A stretch of DNA of 64,000 nt from Serratia entomophila (GTDB lineage Bacteria > Pseudomonadota > Gammaproteobacteria > Enterobacterales > Enterobacteriaceae), in the NCBI RefSeq assembly GCF_021462285.1, contig NZ_CP082787.1, forward strand, positions 496,001-560,000. The letters are read 5' to 3'. Under the pieces are notes generated by a model. The model was given only the letters and a program-made list of their open reading frames with translations, was not told where the DNA came from and made no database searches. A program made the translations under genes and the position numbers. Shown in pieces: positions 59,469 to 64,000 of the stretch. How positions within the stretch are numbered: the stretch's first letter is position 1; each line of letters starts with the position of its first letter.

Positions 59469-60649
59469 ACCTGGCCCAGCTGCGCGCGCAGCAGATCCCG
59501 ATCGCCGCTGAACCGCGCGCGACGGCGCCTTTCCACCTGCTGGTGAAGCCTATTGGCGCCGGCTGCAATCTGGCCTGCAACTACTGCTACTACCCGCAGC
59601 GACAGGGCGAGCGAACGAAAAAGATGGACGACGGGCTGCTGGAAGATTTTATCCGCCGCTATATCTCCGCCCAGCCGCGCTACAGCCGCGAGATTAACTT
59701 TGTCTGGCAGGGCGGTGAGCCGCTGCTGGCGGGGATCGGCTTTTACAAGCGGGCGTTGGCGCTGCAGCAAAAGTACGCGCCGCCGGGCGTACGCATCAGC
59801 AACAGCCTGCAGACCAACGGCACGTTGCTGAACGCCGCCTGGTGCCGGTTGTTCAAGCAGCACGAGTTTATTATCGGCGTCAGCCTTGACGGCGACCGGC
59901 AGATTCAGGATGCGCATCGGCCGGATAAGCGCGGCGGCGGCAGCTATGAGGCGGCGCTGCGCGGCATCGCGCTGCTGCAGCAGTACCGCATCGAGTTCAA
60001 CCTGCTGGTGGTGGTGCACGACGGCGTGGCGGATCGCGCGCAGGCAATGTACGACCATTTTGTCGCCCTCGGCGCCCGTTACCTGCAGTTTCAACCGCTG
60101 ATGCTGGAGGGCGACGCCCCGGCCGCCGGGTACGGGCTGAACGCCGCCAACTGGGGGCGCTTCATGCTGGCGGTCTACCGCCGCTGGCGCGGGCAGGGGC
60201 ATTGGGGCAAGGTGTTCGTGATGAACATCGAGCACGTTTACGCGCAGTATTTCACCCAGGTCAGCCCCAGCTGCGTGCATGCCGAGCGCTGCGGCGGCAA
60301 TCTGGTGATGGAGCCGGATGGCCGCCTCTATGCCTGCGATCACCTGATCGACGCGCAGCACTATCTGGGGCATTTCGATCTGCGCACGCCGTTCGCGGAC
60401 CATGCCGCGGCGGCGGCCGCGATGGCGTTCGGCCAGGATAAAAGCCTGCGCCGCGAATGCCAGAGCTGCAGCGTGAAAAGCGTCTGCCAGGGCGGCTGCC
60501 CGGCGCACGTCGGCGCCGATCGCTACAATCGGCTGTGCGCCGGTTATTACGCCTTCTTTTCCGCGCTGCTTGAGCCGCTGCGCGCCTATCCGCGCAGCCC
60601 GCAGGGCGCCATGCAGTGGCGCGCCGCTGTGAGCGGCAGCACAGGTTGA
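59465..60649 (+). CDS. atsB: Anaerobic sulfatase-maturating enzyme (radical SAM)
   Basis: 394 residues; ATGA overlap with atsA. Radical SAM motif CNLACNYC (Cys34, Cys38, Cys41) and an SPASM-type C-terminus ([17 protein letters not shown]) for two additional 4Fe-4S clusters. The Klebsiella AtsB has nearly the same length. It oxidises Ser74 of the sulfatase to formylglycine with S-adenosylmethionine. Cytoplasmic; acts before AtsA is exported. Confidence 0.95.
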   Translation: MNLAQLRAQQIPIAAEPRATAPFHLLVKPIGAGCNLACNYCYYPQRQGERTKKMDDGLLEDFIRRYISAQPRYSREINFVWQGGEPLLAGIGFYKRALALQQKYAPPGVRISNSLQTNGTLLNAAWCRLFKQHEFIIGVSLDGDRQIQDAHRPDKRGGGSYEAALRGIALLQQYRIEFNLLVVVHDGVADRAQAMYDHFVALGARYLQFQPLMLEGDAPAAGYGLNAANWGRFMLAVYRRWRGQGHWGKVFVMNIEHVYAQYFTQVSPSCVHAERCGGNLVMEPDGRLYACDHLIDAQHYLGHFDLRTPFADHAAAAAAMAFGQDKSLRRECQSCSVKSVCQGGCPAHVGADRYNRLCAGYYAFFSALLEPLRAYPRSPQGAMQWRAAVSGSTG

Positions 60650-60657
60650 GCCCCGCT

Positions 60658-60671
60658 CGTCCTTAAGGACG
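60658..60671 (+). promoter_or_regulatory. Palindromic activator site upstream of the transporter-moaF operon (candidate MoaR box)
   Basis: CGTCCTTAAGGACG (perfect 14-bp palindrome), followed by ATAGTCAGCATTTTCC and TATAGT at 60697-60702, 25 bp after the palindrome. The spacing equals that before atsA. It lies 9 bp after the atsB stop. Confidence 0.75.
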
Positions 60672-60770
60672 ATAGTCAGCATTTTCCTTTCCTCTCTATA
60701 GTGAGATTACCGCCGCTGGCGGTGAAAAAACCTGCAAACAGCAGGGCGAAAACTATAAGAGGAAATAACC

Positions 60771-62264
60771 ATGAACCTGTCGTCGCGGCTGCACGCCCAT
60801 CTTGAACGGGGCAAGGTCGGATTCCCCACCACGCTGGCCAGTTCGGTCGGCGTGATTATGGCCAGTCCGGTGATCCTGACGGTCACCAGCGGCTTCGGCA
60901 TCGGCGGCGACACCTTCGCGCTGGCGATGCTGATCGCCTTCATCATGATGCAGGCTCAGCTCACCACCTTCTCCGAAGCGGCGGCGATGCTGCCGACCTC
61001 CGGCTCGGTATATGACTATATCGCCTGCGGCATGGGGCGTTTTTTCGCCATCACCGGGGCGCTTTCCGCCTACCTGATCGTGCACATCTTCGCCGGCACC
61101 GCCGAAACCATCCTGTCCGGCATCATGGCGCTGGTGAACTTCGAGCACCTCAACACCCTGATGGAAACCCACAACAGCTCCTGGATGGTCGGCGTCGGGC
61201 TGGTGATTATTTTTGGCCTGCTCAATGCGTTCGGCATCGAAGCCTTCGGCAAGGCGGAGATCGTGCTGACCTTCGCCATGTGGAGCACGCTGGTGGCTTT
61301 CGGCGTCGTCGGCCTGCTGTCGCCGCACGCGGTGCCGCTGGAAGGCTGGTTCGGCAGCACGCTGAGCCTGAACGATCCCTTTGCGGTGTTCAGCCTGATC
61401 GGTATGGCGATGTTCATGTTCGTCGGCTGCGAACTGGTGACGCCGATGGCGCCGGAGATCAAACGCTCGGCGCAGGTGATCCCGCGCGCCATGGCGTTGG
61501 GGTTGTGCGGCGTGGCGGTATGCATGGCGCTGTACGGCGCGGCGCTCAGCCATCAGGTGGAAAACGTGGTGGTGGACGCCGCCGGCGGCGTGCGGCTGCT
61601 GGATACGCCGATGGCCATTCCGGCCTTTGCCGGCCAGGTGATGGGCCAGTTCGGCAAATATTGGCTGGGCATCGGGCTGCTGCTGGCCGGCGCGGCGACC
61701 ATCAACACGCTGATGGCGGCGGTGCCGCGCATCTTGTACGGCATGGCGCTGGACGGTGCGCTGCCGCGTATGTTCGCCTATCTGCATCCGCGCTTCAAAA
61801 CGCCGGTGGTCGGCATTCTGGTGGCGGTGCTGATCCCCTGCGTGCACGCCTTCGCCATCCAGGGCAACCTCGATCGCATCATTCCGTTGGTGCTGGCGGC
61901 GGTGTGCGCCTGGGGCGTGGCCTACCTGCTGGTGACCTGCTCGGTGGTGATCCTGCGCATTCGTCGCCCGGACCTGCCGCGCGCCTATAAATCGCCGTGG
62001 TTCCCGCTGCCGCAGGTAGTCTCCAGCGTCGGCATCGTGCTGGCGATCTTCTATATCACCCCGCCGGGCATGAACCCGCGCGACGTCTACATTCCCTTCG
62101 GCTGGATGCTCGGCCTGACCGCCGCCTACGCGCTGTTCTGGACGCTGTGCGTGCAGAAGGTCAATCCGTTCAAACCGGTGCCGGTCGAGCAGGTGTTGGA
62201 AAACGCCTTCGCCAAAGCGGAAAAAGGGGAGGCGCAGTTTGATCGGCTTACTTCCCTCACTTAA
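60771..62264 (+). CDS. APC-superfamily amino-acid/amine permease
   Basis: 497 residues, about 12-14 transmembrane helices. The N-terminal segment GFPTTLASSVGVIMASPVIL (as VGFPTTLASSVG) and TPMAPEIKRSAQVIPRAM match APC transporters. First gene of the operon behind the second palindrome, so it probably imports a monoamine or aromatic amine. AAGAGGAAATAACC precedes the ATG. The next gene overlaps it by 26 bp. Confidence 0.85.
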   Translation: MNLSSRLHAHLERGKVGFPTTLASSVGVIMASPVILTVTSGFGIGGDTFALAMLIAFIMMQAQLTTFSEAAAMLPTSGSVYDYIACGMGRFFAITGALSAYLIVHIFAGTAETILSGIMALVNFEHLNTLMETHNSSWMVGVGLVIIFGLLNAFGIEAFGKAEIVLTFAMWSTLVAFGVVGLLSPHAVPLEGWFGSTLSLNDPFAVFSLIGMAMFMFVGCELVTPMAPEIKRSAQVIPRAMALGLCGVAVCMALYGAALSHQVENVVVDAAGGVRLLDTPMAIPAFAGQVMGQFGKYWLGIGLLLAGAATINTLMAAVPRILYGMALDGALPRMFAYLHPRFKTPVVGILVAVLIPCVHAFAIQGNLDRIIPLVLAAVCAWGVAYLLVTCSVVILRIRRPDLPRAYKSPWFPLPQVVSSVGIVLAIFYITPPGMNPRDVYIPFGWMLGLTAAYALFWTLCVQKVNPFKPVPVEQVLENAFAKAEKGEAQFDRLTSLT

Positions 62265-62826
62265 CCGCGCCTGGCGGCGGGCGCCGACGGGCTACCAGCC
62301 GGGCGCCACCCTCGACCGGCTGGCGCAGAGCCTGCGGCCCTATGCCTGCGAACGTTTGGCGCCGTGCCTGCTGCGGCTGCAACTGCCGCAGGGGCCGCTG
62401 ATTGAGATCAGCGAGCAGGTTCAGGCGCTGTTTATGGCGCACATCGTCAGCCATCGTTTTCGGCTGCAGGGGAACTGCGTTTTGCAGACGCCGCTGGCGC
62501 TGAACGTGATTGCCGGCGGCTGGCTGCGGCGGCGCGGGGTTATCTACCGCAGCCGCCAAAAGCATCCCGACGCGCAGCGGCTGCATGATGCGCTGCAGCG
62601 CTACCCGCAGATTGGCGAAACGCTGGCGCAGCTGGATTTTCGCCGCGTTCGGCTGGCGGTGGACGCCGGGCGCTGGACGCTGGATATCGAACATTTTGCC
62701 GCGTCGGAGGTGGTCAGCCGTTTGCCGGCCGGCCGCCGCTACCTGCGGCTGGACGCCGAACAGCGGCGGCTGCTGTTGAGCAGCCTGCTGATGTTCGGCC
62801 AACTGATGGAGAAGCTCAATGAGTAG
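62239..62826 (+). CDS. DUF3156-like protein of unknown function
   Basis: 195 residues with a TTG start chosen because GGGGAGG lies 6 bp before it, inside the end of the permease gene. Basic N-terminus, no membrane helix; LQGNCVLQTPLALNVIAGGW and YRSRQKHPDAQRLHDALQRY are its distinctive parts. I recall a DUF3156 family of this size next to amine transporters, but am not certain. Stop overlaps the SDR start by 8 bp. Confidence 0.72.
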   Translation: MIGLLPSLNRAWRRAPTGYQPGATLDRLAQSLRPYACERLAPCLLRLQLPQGPLIEISEQVQALFMAHIVSHRFRLQGNCVLQTPLALNVIAGGWLRRRGVIYRSRQKHPDAQRLHDALQRYPQIGETLAQLDFRRVRLAVDAGRWTLDIEHFAASEVVSRLPAGRRYLRLDAEQRRLLLSSLLMFGQLMEKLNE

Positions 62827-63601
62827 AGTCGTAGTGATTACCGGCGGCGGCACCGGGGTGGGCGCCGCCTGCGCCCGCCTGCTGGCCGCGCAGGGCGATC
62901 GGGTGTTTATCATCGGCCGCCGGCCTGAACCCCTGGCGGCGCTGGCGAAGGAGATCGGCGCGCAGGCGCTGGTGGGCGACGCCTCGAGCGGCGAAAGCTG
63001 GACCACGCAGCTGCTGCCGGCCATTTTGCGGCAGGCCGGGCGCATCGACTGCCTGATCGGCAGCGCCGGCGGCATGGGGTTCAAGCGCATCACCGAGATG
63101 ACCGACCAACAGTGGCAGCAGGCGATGGACAGCAACCTCAACAGCGCCTTCGCCAGCGCGCGCGCCTGCCTGCCGGAGCTGGTGAAAAGCGGCGGCAACC
63201 TGCTGTTTGTGGCCTCTATCGCCTCGCTGGCCGCCGGCCCGGAGGTGTGCGGCTACGTCACCGCCAAGCATGCGCTGATCGGCCTGATGCGCTCCATCGC
63301 CCGCGATTACGGTCCGCAGGGCGTGCGCGCCAACGCAATCTGCCCGGGCTGGGTCACCACGCCGATGGCGGATGAAGAGATGCAGCTGCTGATGGATGCC
63401 CATCAGATTTCATTGGAGCAGGCCTACCGCATGGTGTGCCGCGACGTGCCGCTGCGCCGCCCGGCCAGCGCCGAAGAAATCGCCCGCGCCTGCCGTTTTC
63501 TCTGTTCGCCGGACGCTTCAATCATCACCGGCGCGGCGCTGGTGGCCGACGGCGGTTCCACCATCGTCGACGTGCCGACGCTGGCTTTCACTTCCCTGTA
63601 A
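62819..63601 (+). CDS. Short-chain dehydrogenase of the monoamine (moa) operon
   Basis: 260 residues. VVITGGGTGVGAACARLLAA at the N-terminus (NAD loop), SASGM-like GSAGG, catalytic Ser in VASIASLAAG and Tyr/Lys in YVTAKHALIG. Corresponds by position to the ~30-kDa dehydrogenase encoded before moaF in Klebsiella (also called MoaE, unrelated to the molybdopterin protein). Substrate unknown. Confidence 0.8.
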   Translation: MSRVVVITGGGTGVGAACARLLAAQGDRVFIIGRRPEPLAALAKEIGAQALVGDASSGESWTTQLLPAILRQAGRIDCLIGSAGGMGFKRITEMTDQQWQQAMDSNLNSAFASARACLPELVKSGGNLLFVASIASLAAGPEVCGYVTAKHALIGLMRSIARDYGPQGVRANAICPGWVTTPMADEEMQLLMDAHQISLEQAYRMVCRDVPLRRPASAEEIARACRFLCSPDASIITGAALVADGGSTIVDVPTLAFTSL

Positions 63602-63611
63602 GGAGCGGCAA

Positions 63612-64000
63612 ATGAGTTCAGAAGCGGTATTTATTCAGGTCGGCGCGCTGGCGGAGGGCTTTGCGCCGCACGGCAACACGCTGGAACAGCAGCACGGGTT
63701 GGCGGGAACCCTGTTGACGCTGCGCTTTAGCGACGGCGAATCGCTGCGCTGCCGGTTCAGCGACGACCAAACGCTGGACTGGGGCGAGCAGCGCGGCGTC
63801 GCCTACCGCGCCACCAGCATCCGCCCCGGCGTGCTGTTTATCGACTTCCTCGATCCCCTGCGGCCCAACGCCAGCGTTACGCTGGTGTGCGATCGCAATC
63901 AGGGCAACTTCACCGCGGTGTACGGCCAACTGCCGAACGAGAGCCAGACGCGGCTGGACGCCTTCAGCCGGGTGGAGCAGGGGCTGCCGCTGACGGCGGT
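63612..64000 (+). CDS. moaF: MoaF family protein, N-terminal part (runs off the right edge)
   Basis: The first 129 residues of a MoaF-type protein: VFIQVGALAEGFAPHGNTLE at the start, LAGTLLTLRFSDGESLRCRF, then RPGVLFIDFLDP and RNQGNFTAVYGQLPNESQ. MoaF of Klebsiella is a member of the tyramine-inducible moa operon, needed for monoamine use; its chemistry is not known. GGAG stands before the ATG. The C-terminus is outside the window. Confidence 0.85.
   Translation, partial: MSSEAVFIQVGALAEGFAPHGNTLEQQHGLAGTLLTLRFSDGESLRCRFSDDQTLDWGEQRGVAYRATSIRPGVLFIDFLDPLRPNASVTLVCDRNQGNFTAVYGQLPNESQTRLDAFSRVEQGLPLTA

Noticed and set aside
62819..64000. Molybdenum cofactor genes moaE/moaF
   Set aside because: The names coincide, but the SDR and MoaF proteins belong to the monoamine regulon family; no molybdopterin synthase motifs are present.

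Overview
The window looks like chromosome of a high-GC enterobacterium, most probably Serratia of the S. marcescens group. The reasons are GC-rich codon use, close enterobacterial relatives for several genes (BtsT, LdtB, Mrp-type fimbriae) and the mixture of catabolic, competition and surface functions. This is an inference from protein recognition; no database search was run. No rRNA, tRNA, CRISPR array or complete insertion sequence was seen.

Left part (1-12.4 kb): the 5' end of the pyruvate transporter gene btsT with a candidate BtsR site, then an SOS-type bacteriocin locus read leftwards. That locus has a LexA box, a tail-fibre-like gene broken by a 98-bp tandem duplication, a colicin D-type bacteriocin split by an in-frame TAA, its immunity gene, and an orphan second toxin tip with its own immunity gene. 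Next come a dimethylsulfone monooxygenase (sfnG), a leftward cluster of glutamine-synthetase-like enzyme, GNAT acetyltransferase and half of a trehalose-phosphate-synthase-like protein, and a candidate toxin gene followed by two tandem membrane-protein paralogues that look like immunity proteins.

12.4-25 kb: a LysR regulator diverges from a complete 3-hydroxybutyrate/acetoacetate operon (CoA-transferase A/B, thiolase, hydroxyacyl-CoA dehydrogenase, GntP-type permease, hydroxybutyrate dehydrogenase). It is followed by a porin, two AraC regulators, the L,D-transpeptidase ldtB and a RelE/HigA-type toxin-antitoxin pair.

25-38 kb: an AT-richer ToxR/ToxS-like regulator pair controls, by position, an Mrp-type chaperone-usher fimbrial operon ending in a tip adhesin. 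A LuxR regulator, a lipoprotein and a coiled-coil FKBP follow. This block lies between two imperfect copies of the 5' region of an exbD gene. The left copy is a decayed remnant, so the block looks like an inserted or rearranged island.

38-43.4 kb: a self-contained energised uptake operon, exbD-tonB-receptor-exbB-phospholipase D, whose substrate is unknown.

43.4-56.4 kb: a beta-alanine cluster (BauA-, MmsA/BauC- and BauD-like proteins, a DmpA/BapA-type peptidase and a divergent LysR), a 30-residue membrane microprotein, and an amine/aldehyde cluster (Fe-alcohol dehydrogenase, LuxR regulator, PuuB-like oxidase, cupin, aldehyde dehydrogenase).

56.6-64 kb: a MoaR-like regulator, the sulfatase/maturase pair atsA-atsB, and a transporter-DUF-SDR-moaF operon. 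Two 14-bp palindromes of the form CGTYCTTAAGRACG lie 25 bp upstream of matching -10 hexamers in front of atsA and in front of the transporter. They suggest one regulon that couples sulfate-ester scavenging to monoamine metabolism.
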